In this document: one piece after another, positions 8,214 through 17,138 of the stretch
Layout: every line of letters begins with the position of its first letter
Numbering within the stretch: position 1 is the first letter of the stretch
From: Cellulomonas sp. Leaf334
GTDB lineage: Bacteria; Actinomycetota; Actinomycetes; Actinomycetales; Cellulomonadaceae
Length of the DNA stretch: 64,000 nucleotides
Direction: 5' to 3'
Assembly (NCBI RefSeq): GCF_001424195.1
Contig: NZ_LMOO01000005.1
Location: forward strand, 361,646-425,645
Notes under the pieces: generated by a model
What the model saw: only the letters and a program-made list of their open reading frames with translations
Databases searched by the model: none
What the model was told of the DNA's origin: nothing
Translations under genes and position numbers: made by a program

Positions 8214-8651
8214 ATGCCCACGCGCACCTCACGCACCGCCTGGAACGGGACCCTGATGGAGGGCAGCGGTCAGGTCGAGCTCACCAGCTCCGGTGCCGCC
8301 ACGTTCGACGTCTCGTTCCCCAAGCGCGCCGCCGAGAGCGCCGACGGCACGACGAGCCCGGAAGAGCTCATCGCGGCTGCGCACTCGTCCTGCTTCGCCA
8401 TGCAGCTGTCCGCCGTGATCGCCGAGGCCGGAGGCACCCCGGTCGCCCTCGAGGTCACCGCTGACGTGACCCTGCGCCCCGACCCCGCCGGCGGCTTCCG
8501 CATCAGCGGCATCGCCCTGACGGTCCGCGGCGAGGTCGAGGGCCTCGACGCCGACGGCTTCCGCACGGCCGCGGAGACCGCCAAGGCCACGTGCCCGGTG
8601 AGCAAGGCCCTGACCGGCACGGAGATCACGCTGGACGCTTCTCTCGCCTGA
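8214..8651 (+). CDS. OsmC/Ohr family peroxiredoxin
   Basis: This 145-residue thiol peroxidase detoxifies organic or fatty acid hydroperoxides in the cytoplasm. Both redox cysteines are in their family contexts: HSSCFAMQL (peroxidatic) and KATCPVSKAL (resolving). The spacing and the TSPEELIAAAHSSC stretch favour the OsmC rather than the Ohr branch. The start has AAGGAG five bases... upstream at 8204-8209. A perfect palindrome (8673-8720) follows and probably terminates this gene and the convergent lipoprotein gene. Confidence 0.9.
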   Translation: MPTRTSRTAWNGTLMEGSGQVELTSSGAATFDVSFPKRAAESADGTTSPEELIAAAHSSCFAMQLSAVIAEAGGTPVALEVTADVTLRPDPAGGFRISGIALTVRGEVEGLDADGFRTAAETAKATCPVSKALTGTEITLDASLA

Positions 8652-8672
8652 CCTCTCCCGTCACGAGAGCAG

Positions 8673-8720
8673 CAACGTCCGCACTCCTGCGGGGTTGAGG
8701 CCCCCGGAGTGCGGACGTTG
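8673..8720. repeat. Type I palindrome, copy A (probable bidirectional terminator)
   Basis: Arms CAACGTCCGCACTCC (8673-8687) and GGAGTGCGGACGTTG (8706-8720) are a perfect 15-bp inverted repeat. The interior adds a GGGG/CCCC pairing. It sits between the convergent osmC-like and lipoprotein genes. No T-run follows. Confidence 0.85.
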
Positions 8721-8732
8721 TGGGTGTCCGGG

Positions 8733-9242
8733 TCAGCGTGCGGAGGCCGCAAGCGTTCCCGTGACCTGGCCGTCGGGCGAGGAGACGAAGCACATGATCT
8801 CGCGGTCGCCCTCGGCCCAGGACTCCTGCGTCGGGTAGAAGGACGCCAGGTCGAGGGCGGACTCGTCGTACGACAGGCCGATGAACGTCGCGAACTCGTC
8901 GTAGCAGAACGTGTCGGCCGACTCGGTGACGGCCGCGTCGCCCGGGAAGTCGCCCTCGGGCAGGTCGGTCGCCGCGTAGGCCTCGCTGTCGTGCGGCTCG
9001 GCGCACGGGACGGTCGGCACCGAGGAGACCTCCGTCGCCTCGTCGCCCGCCTGCTGGTTGAGGCAGTCGCCCACCTTCAGCGAGAACACGTCGGCCTCGC
9101 TGGACTCGGTGATCTCGCCCGACACCTCGTCGCGGACGGGCGGCTCCGCCTGGTCGAGGATGCCGCAGCCGGAGACGCCGACGAGCGCAACAGCCAGGAG
9201 GACGGGGGCCACGACACGGGTGGTGAGGGTGTGCATCATCAT
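8733..9242 (-). CDS. Septum-formation-type lipoprotein
   Basis: This is an exported lipoprotein: MHTLTTRVVAPVLLAVALVG then a lipobox VSGC, so the mature protein begins at that cysteine. The mature part has the pattern of the actinobacterial 'septum formation' family (VGDCLNQQ, VPCAEPHDSEAYA, FCYDEFATFIG), including the conserved Cys and the CxxPHxxE element. There are three consecutive ATG codons at 9242, 9239 and 9236; I report the longest, but the purine-rich AGAAG just before them would suit the third better. A TACTGT hexamer at 9285-9290 could be the -10. The precise function of the family is not known. The 198-bp gap to the next gene otherwise holds nothing clear. Confidence 0.75.
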   Translation of the reverse strand: MMMHTLTTRVVAPVLLAVALVGVSGCGILDQAEPPVRDEVSGEITESSEADVFSLKVGDCLNQQAGDEATEVSSVPTVPCAEPHDSEAYAATDLPEGDFPGDAAVTESADTFCYDEFATFIGLSYDESALDLASFYPTQESWAEGDREIMCFVSSPDGQVTGTLAASAR

Positions 9243-9428
9243 CTTCTCGTTCGGGGGAGGGTCTCCGGTCGGAGCGCCCGCGAGACAGTAGCGAGTCGAA
9301 GCGCATCGAAAGAGGGGCATTTCCGGCGAAAACGGTGTGAACCCGGACACACGGAACATTCCGCCCCGGTGCGGTCGGGGCGGTGACCACTTCCTGGCGG
9401 GTGTGCGGGGGGAGCGGGCCGCCGATGG

Positions 9429-9434
9429 GAGACT
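9429..9434 (+). promoter_or_regulatory. Weak -10 element for the FAD/Fe-S oxidase gene, leaderless
   Basis: GAGACT is followed by six bases and GTG 9441. It matches only the conserved A and T of the consensus. Confidence 0.3.
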
Positions 9435-9440
9435 GCCCCC

Positions 9441-12400
9441 GTGGTGGCCGTGACCGAGACCGTGACCGAGCATGCGGGCAGCGCCGACAGTGCCGAACTG
9501 GTGCAGGCGCTGCGGTCCGCGCTGCGCGGAGCGGTCGACGACAGCACCCGCCGCCGCGCCGAGTACTCGACGGACGCGTCCAACTACCGCGTGGTTCCGC
9601 AGGTCGTCGCGTTCCCGCAGGACACCGACGACGTGCTCGCCGCGCTGGAGGTCACCCGGTCGCTGGGCGTCCCGCTGACCGCGCGCGGCGGAGGGACGTC
9701 CGTCGCGGGGAACGCGGTCGGGACGGGGGTCGTGCTCGACTTCTCGCGGCACGTCAACCGGATCCTCGACATCGACCCCGACGCGCGGACCGCCCGCATC
9801 GAGCCCGGAGTCGTGATGGCGAGCCTGCAGAAGGCCGCCGCACCGCACGGCCTGCGGTTCGGCCCCGACCCCTCCACGCAGGCGCGCGCGACGCTCGGCG
9901 GGATGATCGGCAACAACGCGTGCGGCCCGCGCGCGGTCGCCTACGGCCGCACCGCCGACAACGTGCTCGCGCTCGACGTGGTCGACGGCACCGGGCGCCG
10001 GTTCGACGCGCGCTCCGGTGCGGGTGCGCTGGACGTCGTGCCCGGTCTCGACGCGCTCGTCCGCGGGCACCTCGACATCCTCCGGACCGAGCTGGGCCGG
10101 TTCGGCCGGCAGGTCTCCGGCTACTCCCTGGAGCACCTGCTGCCCGAGAAGGGCACCGACCTGGCCAAGGCGCTCGTCGGCACGGAGGGGACCGTCGCCA
10201 CGCTGCTCGGCGCGACGGTCCGCCTCGTCCCGATCGCCGCGGCCCCCGTGCTCGTCGTCCTCGGCTACCCGGACATGCCCACCGCTGCCGACGCCGTCCC
10301 CGCGCTGCTGGCGCACGCCCCGCTGGCGATCGAGGGCATGGACTCCCGGCTCGTCGACGTGGTGCGTCGCGTCCGCGGTGCCGCCGCCGTGCCGCCGCTG
10401 CCGGCCGGGGGCGGCTGGCTCATGGTGGAGGTCGGCGGGGACTCGCTCGACGAGGCGCTCGACCGGGCGCGCGCGCTCGCCTCGGACGCGGGGACCACTG
10501 CCGTCGGCCTCTTCCCGCCCGGTCCCGAGGCCGCCGCGATGTGGCGGATCCGCGAGGACGGCGCCGGCCTCGGCGGGCGGACGCCGTCGGGTGCCCAGGC
10601 GTGGCCCGGGTTCGAGGACTCGGCGGTCCCGCCCGAGCGGCTGGGCGCCTACCTGCGTGAGCTCGAGGCGCTCATGGCGTCGCACGAGGTCGACGGCCTG
10701 GCCTACGGGCACTTCGGCGACGGGTGCGTCCACCTGCGGCTCGACATCCCGCTGGAGCGTTCCGGCAACCCCCTGCGCGCGTTCATGACCGACGCGGCGA
10801 CGCTCGTCGCGTCGCACGGCGGCTCGCTGTCGGGCGAGCACGGCGACGGTCGCGCCCGCTCGGAGCTGCTCCCCGTCATGTACTCCGCGCAGGCGATCGA
10901 CCTGTTCGGCGCCTTCAAGGACCTCCTCGACCCCCGCGACCTGCTCAACCCCGGGGTGCTCGTGCGCCCGAACCCGCTGGACGCCGACCTGCGCCGACCG
11001 TGGGCGCGCCCGCTGCTGTCCGACGGTCACGGCTTCTCGTTCGCGCACGACGCCGGGGACCTGACCACGGCACTGCACCGCTGCGTCGGCGTCGGCAAGT
11101 GCCGCGCGGACAGCACGGCGACCGGCGGGTTCATGTGCCCGTCGTACCTGGCGACGAAGGACGAGAAGGACTCCACCCGCGGGCGCGCCCGGGTCCTGCA
11201 GGAGATGGCGAACGGCACGCTGGTCTCCGGCGGCTGGTCGTCGCCCGAGGTGCACGACTCCCTCGACCTCTGCCTGTCCTGCAAGGCGTGCTCGTCGGAC
11301 TGCCCCGCGGGCGTCGACATGGCTCAGTACAAGTCCGAGGTGCTGCACCGTACATATCGCGGGAGGCTGCGTCCGGTGGCGCACTACGCGCTCGGCTGGC
11401 TGCCCCGCTGGGCGCGTCTGATCACGCGCGTCCCCGGGCTCGCGGCCCTGACCAACGCGGCCCTCGGCATCCGCCCCGTGGCCACCGCCGTGCTCGCCGG
11501 TGGGGGCATGGACACCCGTCGCCAGCTGGTGACGTTCGCGCGCCGACCGTTCCGCGCGTGGGTCCGCGGCGAGGGCCGCGACACGGTCACCCTCACCGGC
11601 ACCGACGACGGCGGTCGTCGGCGCCGGACGGGCGCCGGGGGCGGTGCGCGCCGCCGCGACCAGTTCCGCGGACGGCCCGGCAAGGGGACCGGGGGCGGCG
11701 GCGAGCGCAAGCCGCAGGTCGTGCTCTGGACCGACTCGTTCTCCGACACCCTCGCGCCGTCCGTCGCGCAGGCGGCCGTCGCGGTGCTCGTCGACGCCGG
11801 CTACGAGGTGCTGGTCCCGCAGGACGACGCCTGCTGCGGCCTCACCTGGATCAGCACCGGCCAGCTCGACGGCGCCAGGAAGCAGCTGACGCACCTGCTC
11901 GGCGTGCTCGGGCCGTTCGCGGTCAACGGCATCCCCATCGTCGGCCTGGAGCCGTCGTGCACCGCGGTCCTGCGCTCCGACCTGTGCGACCTGCTCCCCG
12001 ACGACCCGCGAGCCGTGGCCGTCGCCCGGGAGACCCGCACGCTCGCGGAGCTGCTCACCGCGCCCGCCCCCATCGGGCCCGGCGACCGGTGGCAGGTCCC
12101 GGACCTCTCCGCCGTGACCGCGGTCGTGCAGCCGCACTGCCACCACTACTCCGTGATGACGTGGACCGCCGACCGTCGCCTCCTCACCGACGCCGGCGCG
12201 CAGTTCTCGGCGCTCGCGGGCTGCTGCGGGCTGGCCGGCAACTTCGGCATGGAGAAGGGCCACTACGACGTGTCGGTCGCGGTCGCGGAGAACGCGCTGC
12301 TCCCGGCGCTGCGCGACGCGGCACCCGGGGACGTCTACCTGGCGGACGGCTTCTCGTGCCGGACGCAGGCCGACCACCTCGCCGGCGTGCAGGGCGTGCA

Positions 12401-12449
12401 CCTCGCGGAGCTCCTGGCCGCGCACCTGCCGGCTGCTGCCCGGCTCTAG
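9441..12449 (+). CDS. FAD-linked oxidase / Fe-S fusion (YdiJ-like D-lactate or D-2-hydroxyacid dehydrogenase)
   Basis: The 1002-residue protein fuses a GlcD-like flavin part to a GlpC-like iron-sulfur part. The N-terminal PCMH FAD domain has ARGGGTSVAGNAVG and TLGGMIGNNACGPRA; the FAD-oxidase C domain ends near SLSGEHGDGRARSELL. Two cysteine clusters follow: CVGVGKCRADS..GFMCPS and LCLSCKACSSDCPAGVDM, then two CCG-type motifs (DACCGLTW and AGCCGLAGNF) as in heterodisulfide-reductase-like subunits. It probably oxidises a D-2-hydroxyacid and passes electrons to the respiratory chain. A glycine/arginine-rich segment (about residues 722-757) interrupts the region between clusters. GTG 9441 or 9444 could be the start. 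Confidence 0.85.
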   Translation: MVAVTETVTEHAGSADSAELVQALRSALRGAVDDSTRRRAEYSTDASNYRVVPQVVAFPQDTDDVLAALEVTRSLGVPLTARGGGTSVAGNAVGTGVVLDFSRHVNRILDIDPDARTARIEPGVVMASLQKAAAPHGLRFGPDPSTQARATLGGMIGNNACGPRAVAYGRTADNVLALDVVDGTGRRFDARSGAGALDVVPGLDALVRGHLDILRTELGRFGRQVSGYSLEHLLPEKGTDLAKALVGTEGTVATLLGATVRLVPIAAAPVLVVLGYPDMPTAADAVPALLAHAPLAIEGMDSRLVDVVRRVRGAAAVPPLPAGGGWLMVEVGGDSLDEALDRARALASDAGTTAVGLFPPGPEAAAMWRIREDGAGLGGRTPSGAQAWPGFEDSAVPPERLGAYLRELEALMASHEVDGLAYGHFGDGCVHLRLDIPLERSGNPLRAFMTDAATLVASHGGSLSGEHGDGRARSELLPVMYSAQAIDLFGAFKDLLDPRDLLNPGVLVRPNPLDADLRRPWARPLLSDGHGFSFAHDAGDLTTALHRCVGVGKCRADSTATGGFMCPSYLATKDEKDSTRGRARVLQEMANGTLVSGGWSSPEVHDSLDLCLSCKACSSDCPAGVDMAQYKSEVLHRTYRGRLRPVAHYALGWLPRWARLITRVPGLAALTNAALGIRPVATAVLAGGGMDTRRQLVTFARRPFRAWVRGEGRDTVTLTGTDDGGRRRRTGAGGGARRRDQFRGRPGKGTGGGGERKPQVVLWTDSFSDTLAPSVAQAAVAVLVDAGYEVLVPQDDACCGLTWISTGQLDGARKQLTHLLGVLGPFAVNGIPIVGLEPSCTAVLRSDLCDLLPDDPRAVAVARETRTLAELLTAPAPIGPGDRWQVPDLSAVTAVVQPHCHHYSVMTWTADRRLLTDAGAQFSALAGCCGLAGNFGMEKGHYDVSVAVAENALLPALRDAAPGDVYLADGFSCRTQADHLAGVQGVHLAELLAAHLPAAARL

Positions 12450-12452
12450 GCT
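12447..12452 (+). promoter_or_regulatory. -10 element overlapping the previous stop codon, leaderless
   Basis: TAGGCT begins with the TAG stop of the upstream gene and ends six bases before ATG 12459. Confidence 0.5.
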
Positions 12453-12458
12453 GGCCGC

Positions 12459-12758
12459 ATGCTCGTCGCCTTCTCCGTCGCCCCGCTCGGTGTGGGCGAG
12501 TCCGTGACCGCAGCCGTCGCCGATGCCGTGCGCATCGTCCGCGAGTCCGGCCTCCCCAACCGCACCGACGCCATGTTCACCACCCTCGAGGGCGAGTGGG
12601 ACGAGGTGATGGACGTCGTGAAGCGTGCGACGGAGGCGGTCGGTCGGCACGGCAACCGGGTCAGCCTGGTGCTCAAGGCGGACATCCGCCCGGGCTACGA
12701 CGGCCAGCTGACCGGCAAGGTCGAGCGCGTCGAGGCGGCGCTGACCACGTTCGAGTGA
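12459..12758 (+). CDS. MTH1187/YkoF-type thiamine-binding protein
   Basis: This 99-residue protein belongs to the MTH1187 (DUF77) family, small ferredoxin-fold proteins that bind thiamine-related ligands. The family pattern is clear: [37 protein letters not shown] and [16 protein letters not shown]. It starts nine bases after the FAD/Fe-S gene but appears to have its own promoter hexamer overlapping that gene's stop. Whether it transports or merely buffers the vitamin is not known. The following 153-bp gap shows only an AGGAAGG ribosome binding site for the next gene. Confidence 0.9.
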   Translation: MLVAFSVAPLGVGESVTAAVADAVRIVRESGLPNRTDAMFTTLEGEWDEVMDVVKRATEAVGRHGNRVSLVLKADIRPGYDGQLTGKVERVEAALTTFE

Positions 12759-12911
12759 TGTGACCGATCTCGTCCAGGCACGCCGGTCCGACGGGCTGAC
12801 TCGCCGAGCGTGCTGTGGGACAGTGTGGACGCACGTGCGCCGGTCGGGGCGCGCGCGTGGACAAGCGGGAACGTGCAGCTGGCGGCGGCGTGCCCAGGAA
12901 GGCCGGGACTG

Positions 12912-14333
12912 ATGCCTCTCTTCGAGCTCGACGACGGCCGGCCACGCCTCGTCCAGCCGATGCAGCCCCTGACAGGCTCGTTCGCGCAGGAGTGCGCCTC
13001 CCTCCTGACGCACCACCTCGCCGCCATCGCCGGTGAGCCCTTGTTCGCGGTCCGTTCGCGGACCAACGCCCCCGACCACGCCGACCTGCCCGAGCTGCTC
13101 GCGCTCGACGCGACGGGTCGCGCTGTCGTCGTGGACGTCGTGCAGGTCGTCGACGACGACGCGGTCATCTCGGCGCTGCGGCACGCCGGGGCGGCGTCCC
13201 GGATGACCACGACGGACCTGGCGCGCGCCTACCACCCGGACCCCAGCCGGTTCGCGGTGGACTTCGCGGCGTTCCGGGAGCAGGCGGCGTTCGGCGCGCA
13301 GTCCAGCCGTCGCGAGGGTGTGCGCCTGGTGCTCCTCTGCTCGGAGGTCGCCGCCGAGGCCGGTGACACGCTCGGCTTCCTGCGCGGTCCCGGTCGGCAC
13401 GTCGACGTGCTCCAGGTCGGCGTGGTGCGCGGGGTCGACGACCGGCGTCTCCTCGACGTCTCCCCGCTGGCCACGCACGAGGGTGCGCGCCGTTCCGTCG
13501 AGCCGACCGCTCTGCGGCTGGTGCGCTCGAGCGAGGGCTTCGCGTCGGGCGGCCAGTTCGAGCAGAACCTCCCGCCCGTCCCGCACGTGCGGACGCCCGC
13601 CACCGGCGAGCTGCGTGCCGTGACGCCGCCGGTGCCGACACCGGCGGTGCCGGCGCCGACCCCGCTGCGCACGCCGCCGACGACGGCACCGATCCCGCAG
13701 GCGACGCCGCGCCCGGCCCCTCGACCGACTCCGGCGCCGACTCCGGCGCCGGTCTCGACGCACGTCCCGCCGCCCACCGCGGACAAGCCGCGGGTGTCGT
13801 CGACGGTCCACGACGCGCCCACGACGCTCACCCCGGTGTTCGGGCTGCGGTCGGCCGCCGACCAGCTGGTCCCGCGCACCCCGCCCCGCGACCGCGCCGA
13901 GCCGGTCACCGGCCCGCGCCCGTTCGCACCGCTCCCCGCACCGCTGCCCATCTCGTCGAGCTTCCCGACGGTCCGGCCGCCCACGTCGCCGATCCCGGCC
14001 GGGCACCAGACGACCACCAAGGAGATCGCCCCGGTCCGTGAGTCGTGGCCGGACGGCGGCCAGCGGCCCCTGCCCGAGCTCGCGACGCTGGCCAAGAGCC
14101 GTCGCGCGATCACGACGCTCGTCTGGGTGCGTGAGCGCCGCGGTCAGCGGCTCCTCGCGATGCTGCGCACGGACGGGCTCATCGAGCTTCCGACGGGCGA
14201 GCTGCACGCCGACCCGGACGAGGCAGCCTCGGCGGCGGTCTCCGCGGAGAACCCGGTCGACGGCTGGCGCGCGTGGCGGCTCGGTGAGGGCGGTCCGACG
14301 CTCGCCGAGGCCACGGGCATCCTGCGTCCGTGA
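12912..14333 (+). CDS. Unusual protein: PD-(D/E)XK-like N-terminus, Pro-rich linker, RAMA-like C-terminus
   Basis: No named family is recognised with certainty. The N-terminal 200 residues contain DLPELLALDATGRAVVVDVV followed by a helix (DDDAVISALRHAGAASRM), a pattern like the C-terminal nuclease fold of NucS/DUF91, but with the catalytic E-x-K replaced by D-V-V, so it is probably inactive as a nuclease. A roughly 150-residue linker is rich in PTPAP repeats and probably unstructured. The last 85 residues (RRGQRLLAMLRTDGLIELPTG, DEAASAA, PVDGWRAWRL) resemble the RAMA domain of restriction and modified-DNA-binding proteins. ATG 12912 has AGGAAGG at 12896-12902. A role in sensing DNA modification is an inference. 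Confidence 0.6.
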   Translation: MPLFELDDGRPRLVQPMQPLTGSFAQECASLLTHHLAAIAGEPLFAVRSRTNAPDHADLPELLALDATGRAVVVDVVQVVDDDAVISALRHAGAASRMTTTDLARAYHPDPSRFAVDFAAFREQAAFGAQSSRREGVRLVLLCSEVAAEAGDTLGFLRGPGRHVDVLQVGVVRGVDDRRLLDVSPLATHEGARRSVEPTALRLVRSSEGFASGGQFEQNLPPVPHVRTPATGELRAVTPPVPTPAVPAPTPLRTPPTTAPIPQATPRPAPRPTPAPTPAPVSTHVPPPTADKPRVSSTVHDAPTTLTPVFGLRSAADQLVPRTPPRDRAEPVTGPRPFAPLPAPLPISSSFPTVRPPTSPIPAGHQTTTKEIAPVRESWPDGGQRPLPELATLAKSRRAITTLVWVRERRGQRLLAMLRTDGLIELPTGELHADPDEAASAAVSAENPVDGWRAWRLGEGGPTLAEATGILRP

Positions 14334-14340
14334 GGACCGG

Positions 14341-15312
14341 TCAGCCCCAGCCGTAGGCGGAGGACCAGCGGTCGATCTCCGCGTAGAACCGGTCGCGCAC
14401 CGGCCGGGGGGACAGTGCGAGGTCGTGCACACCGTCGCGGATCCGGACGACGGTCACGTTCGACCCCAGCTGCACCGCGCGCCGCGCCAGGAGCTCCACG
14501 TCGAGCACCACGTCGGCGTGCCGCATGTCCTCGCTCCAGCGCGGGCTGATGACGGTCCGGCTCGACGCGCACATGAGGATCGGCGCCTCGATGCTCAGCC
14601 CGCGGGCGACGCGCGCGTGGCCGGCCATGACGGCCTGCAACCAGCCGGCCCGGACGGGGAACGACGGGGTCGGCCGCCAGGTGGTGTCGTACGTCCACTC
14701 GCCGCCGCTGGCGCTGCTCAGTGTCCGGGCGTAGTAGCCGGGGTCGATGTTGGGCAGCGGCGCCTTGGGCTGGAACCGGGCGATCCGTGCGACCGCCGGG
14801 GCGCTGATGTGCCGGAGCACGGACGACCCCTGCAGCTCGAGCCACGGGCTGTTGAGGACGAGCCCGCTGAGCTCGTCGGGGTGCCGGTTCGCCCACAGCG
14901 CCGCGACGAGCCCGCCGGTCGAGTGCCCCATGACCATGACGCGGGCGCGCGCTCCGAGGTCACCGGTGATGACGCCGAGGGACGCCTCGATCTCCTCGTC
15001 GTAGGTCTCGAGGTCCGCCACGTACCCGGGGGTCTGGCCGGGTCGCAGGCTGCGGCCGTACTTGCGCAGGTCGAGGGCGTAGAACGCGGCACCGCGAGCG
15101 TGCCAGTACTCGGCGAGGCCGGTCTGGAAGAAGTAGTCGGACCAGCCGTGGATGTAGAGGATCGCCCGCGACGGGCGCAGCGGCTCGGCGCTCGGCGGGG
15201 CGAACCGGACCAGGCTCGCGACGACGTCGCCCTCGTCGTCGGGCTGCAGCTCGAGCGTCCGCACCCGGTAGTCGGGCCCCAGGATGTCGTCCGCCCACTC
15301 TTCGCCGATCAA
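14341..15312 (-). CDS. Alpha/beta hydrolase (serine aminopeptidase / lysophospholipase-like)
   Basis: This 323-residue hydrolase resembles monoacylglycerol lipases and lysophospholipases. It has the oxyanion-region ILYIHGWSDYFFQTG, the nucleophile elbow MGHSTGGL and a late histidine in GVHDLALS; an aspartate around VVLDVE may complete the triad. There is no signal peptide. The ATG overlaps the stop of the upstream MDR gene by four bases (ATGA), so the two are translationally coupled and probably serve the same process. Substrate unknown. Confidence 0.85.
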   Translation of the reverse strand: MIGEEWADDILGPDYRVRTLELQPDDEGDVVASLVRFAPPSAEPLRPSRAILYIHGWSDYFFQTGLAEYWHARGAAFYALDLRKYGRSLRPGQTPGYVADLETYDEEIEASLGVITGDLGARARVMVMGHSTGGLVAALWANRHPDELSGLVLNSPWLELQGSSVLRHISAPAVARIARFQPKAPLPNIDPGYYARTLSSASGGEWTYDTTWRPTPSFPVRAGWLQAVMAGHARVARGLSIEAPILMCASSRTVISPRWSEDMRHADVVLDVELLARRAVQLGSNVTVVRIRDGVHDLALSPRPVRDRFYAEIDRWSSAYGWG

Positions 15313-16268
15313 GGCTCGAGCACGATCTTGCCGAACTGGTCGCCGTCGACGAGCCGCCGTACGGCGTCGCGCGCGTCGGTCAGCGCGAACGTCGAGTCGA
15401 CCAGCGGTCGCACCCCGGTCCGGGCGAGGAACGCGAGCAGGTGCCCGAGGTCGTCGCGCGACCCCATGGTGGTGCCGACGACGGTGATCTCCTGGAAGAA
15501 GATGCGCGTGAGCTCTGCCGGCTCGGCGTCACCGCTCGTGGCACCGGCGACGACGATCCGCCCGCCCGGCTTCACGGACCGCACCGAGTGCGACCAGGTG
15601 GCCCTCCCCACGCTCTCCAGGACGATGTCGACGCGTGGCACGCGCGCCCCGGGCTCGACGGCAGCCGCGGCACCGAGGGTGAGCGCGCGCGTGCGGCGCT
15701 CGTCGGAACGGCTCGTCACGATCACCTCCAGCCCGGCGGCCGCCCCGAGCAGGATCGCCGCGGTGGCGAGCCCACCACCGGCGCCCTGCACGAGCACGCG
15801 CTGGCCCGGGGTCGCGCCGCCGGACCGGAAGAGCATCCGGTACGCCGTGAGCCAGGCGGTCGGCAGGCACGCGGCCTCGACGAACGAGAGGGCGGCAGGC
15901 TTGTCGACGAGGTTCCACGTGGGCACCGCGACCTGCTCCGCGAGGGTGCCGGGGTAGCGCTCGGACAGCAACGAGCGCGGCTCGTCGGGTCCGACACCGT
16001 GCCCGCTCGCCCCGCCGACCACACCGTGCACGACGACCTCGCGCCCGTCGGCGGTGACGCCGGCCGCGTCGGTGCCCAGGATCATCGGCAACGCGTCGCC
16101 CTTGAGGCCGACCCCGCGCAGGGTCCACACGTCGTGGTGGTTCAGCGCGGCCGCACGCACGTCGACGACCGACCAGCTCTCCCGCGGCTCCGGGGGCGGC
16201 TGCTCACCCACCTCGAGCGCGGAGACGGGGTCGTCGGACGAGAACCGGGCGGCGTAGGCGGCGATCAC
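15309..16268 (-). CDS. Quinone-oxidoreductase-like MDR family protein
   Basis: This 319-residue medium-chain dehydrogenase/reductase has the NAD(P)H-binding motif VLVQGAGGGLATAAI and a GroES-like N-terminal half (AAALNHHDVWTLRG, ILGTDAAGV). The cysteine/histidine zinc ligands of alcohol dehydrogenases are missing, so it belongs to the zinc-free quinone reductase group. GTG 16268 is supported by TACGTT ending six bases upstream. It leads a two-gene operon with the alpha/beta hydrolase. Confidence 0.85.
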   Translation of the reverse strand: MIAAYAARFSSDDPVSALEVGEQPPPEPRESWSVVDVRAAALNHHDVWTLRGVGLKGDALPMILGTDAAGVTADGREVVVHGVVGGASGHGVGPDEPRSLLSERYPGTLAEQVAVPTWNLVDKPAALSFVEAACLPTAWLTAYRMLFRSGGATPGQRVLVQGAGGGLATAAILLGAAAGLEVIVTSRSDERRTRALTLGAAAAVEPGARVPRVDIVLESVGRATWSHSVRSVKPGGRIVVAGATSGDAEPAELTRIFFQEITVVGTTMGSRDDLGHLLAFLARTGVRPLVDSTFALTDARDAVRRLVDGDQFGKIVLEP

Positions 16269-16274
16269 CGGCCC

Positions 16275-16280
16275 AACGTA
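16275..16280 (-). promoter_or_regulatory. -10 element for the MDR gene, leaderless
   Basis: The minus strand reads TACGTT, six bases, GTG 16268. Confidence 0.5.
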
Positions 16281-16296
16281 TCCGAGCCCGCCGCTC

Positions 16297-17106
16297 TCAG
16301 CCGGGGTCGCCGGAGGTCGCGGCGTGAGCGCGGCAGAACGCCCGGACGGCCGCGTTGAACTGCTCGGGCGCCTGCAGGTTGCTGACGTGGCCGACGCCCT
16401 CGATGACGACGAGCTCGGTGTCGGGGATCGCCCGCTCGAGCTGCCGCGCCACGGCGAGCGGCGAGCGGGCGTCGAGCTCGCCCCAGATCAGGAGCGTGGG
16501 CACGGCGACGTCGGGCAGCTGGGCCCGCAGGTCGGCCCGTGCCATGAGCTCCAGCTGGGCGCCGAGCGTCGCCGGTCGCGCGGAGGCGTCCATGGCGCTC
16601 AGCAGGGGTGCGACGTCGGCCGGCGGGTCTCCCGCGAAGAGGCCGGGCAGGGTGGGGTCGAACTCCTCGGGCGGCACCGCGACCATCCGCCGGACGCCGG
16701 CCAACCGAGCCTGCACCTCCTCGGCGGACAAGGAGCCCGCCCAGCCCGCGTAGGTGTCCGCGAGAACGAGGGTCGCGACGAGCGCCGGGTGATGACGGTA
16801 GAGCTCGAGGGCGACGGTCCCACCCCAGGACAGGCCGCCGACGTGCGCGGGACCCAGCCCGAGCGACTCGATGACCGCCGCCAGGCAGCGGGCGTAGTCG
16901 ACCAGCTCGAACCCGGGGAGCAGGTCCGACGAGCCGCCGGCGCCCGGCTCGTCCCACGCCACGACGGTGAGCTCGTCGCTGAGAGCGTCGAGCTGCGGCG
17001 TCCAGGCGCGCCCGTCGTGGGAGGCGCCGTGCAGGAGGACGAGCGGCGGGCCGGTGCCGGCTCGTCGGTAGGCGATCCGGACGTCGCCCACCTGGACCGT
17101 GTCCAT
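16297..17106 (-). CDS. Alpha/beta hydrolase fold protein
   Basis: This 269-residue enzyme is of the haloperoxidase/BphD-like alpha/beta hydrolase type. Motifs are LVLLHGASHDGRAW (oxyanion hole), GGLSWGGTVAL (nucleophile serine), LLIWGELDARSP (acid) and IEGVGHVSN (histidine). The ATG at 17106 is chosen because TACCGT ends six bases upstream; the frame is open further upstream but only through the neighbouring gene. It is not obviously coupled to its neighbours. Substrate unknown. Confidence 0.87.
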   Translation of the reverse strand: MDTVQVGDVRIAYRRAGTGPPLVLLHGASHDGRAWTPQLDALSDELTVVAWDEPGAGGSSDLLPGFELVDYARCLAAVIESLGLGPAHVGGLSWGGTVALELYRHHPALVATLVLADTYAGWAGSLSAEEVQARLAGVRRMVAVPPEEFDPTLPGLFAGDPPADVAPLLSAMDASARPATLGAQLELMARADLRAQLPDVAVPTLLIWGELDARSPLAVARQLERAIPDTELVVIEGVGHVSNLQAPEQFNAAVRAFCRAHAATSGDPG

Positions 17107-17112
17107 GTCCCG

Positions 17113-17118
17113 ACGGTA
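17113..17118 (-). promoter_or_regulatory. -10 element for the alpha/beta hydrolase gene, leaderless
   Basis: The minus strand reads TACCGT, six bases, ATG 17106. Confidence 0.5.
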
Positions 17119-17138
17119 CGCCTGGGCCGCCTGACGCC

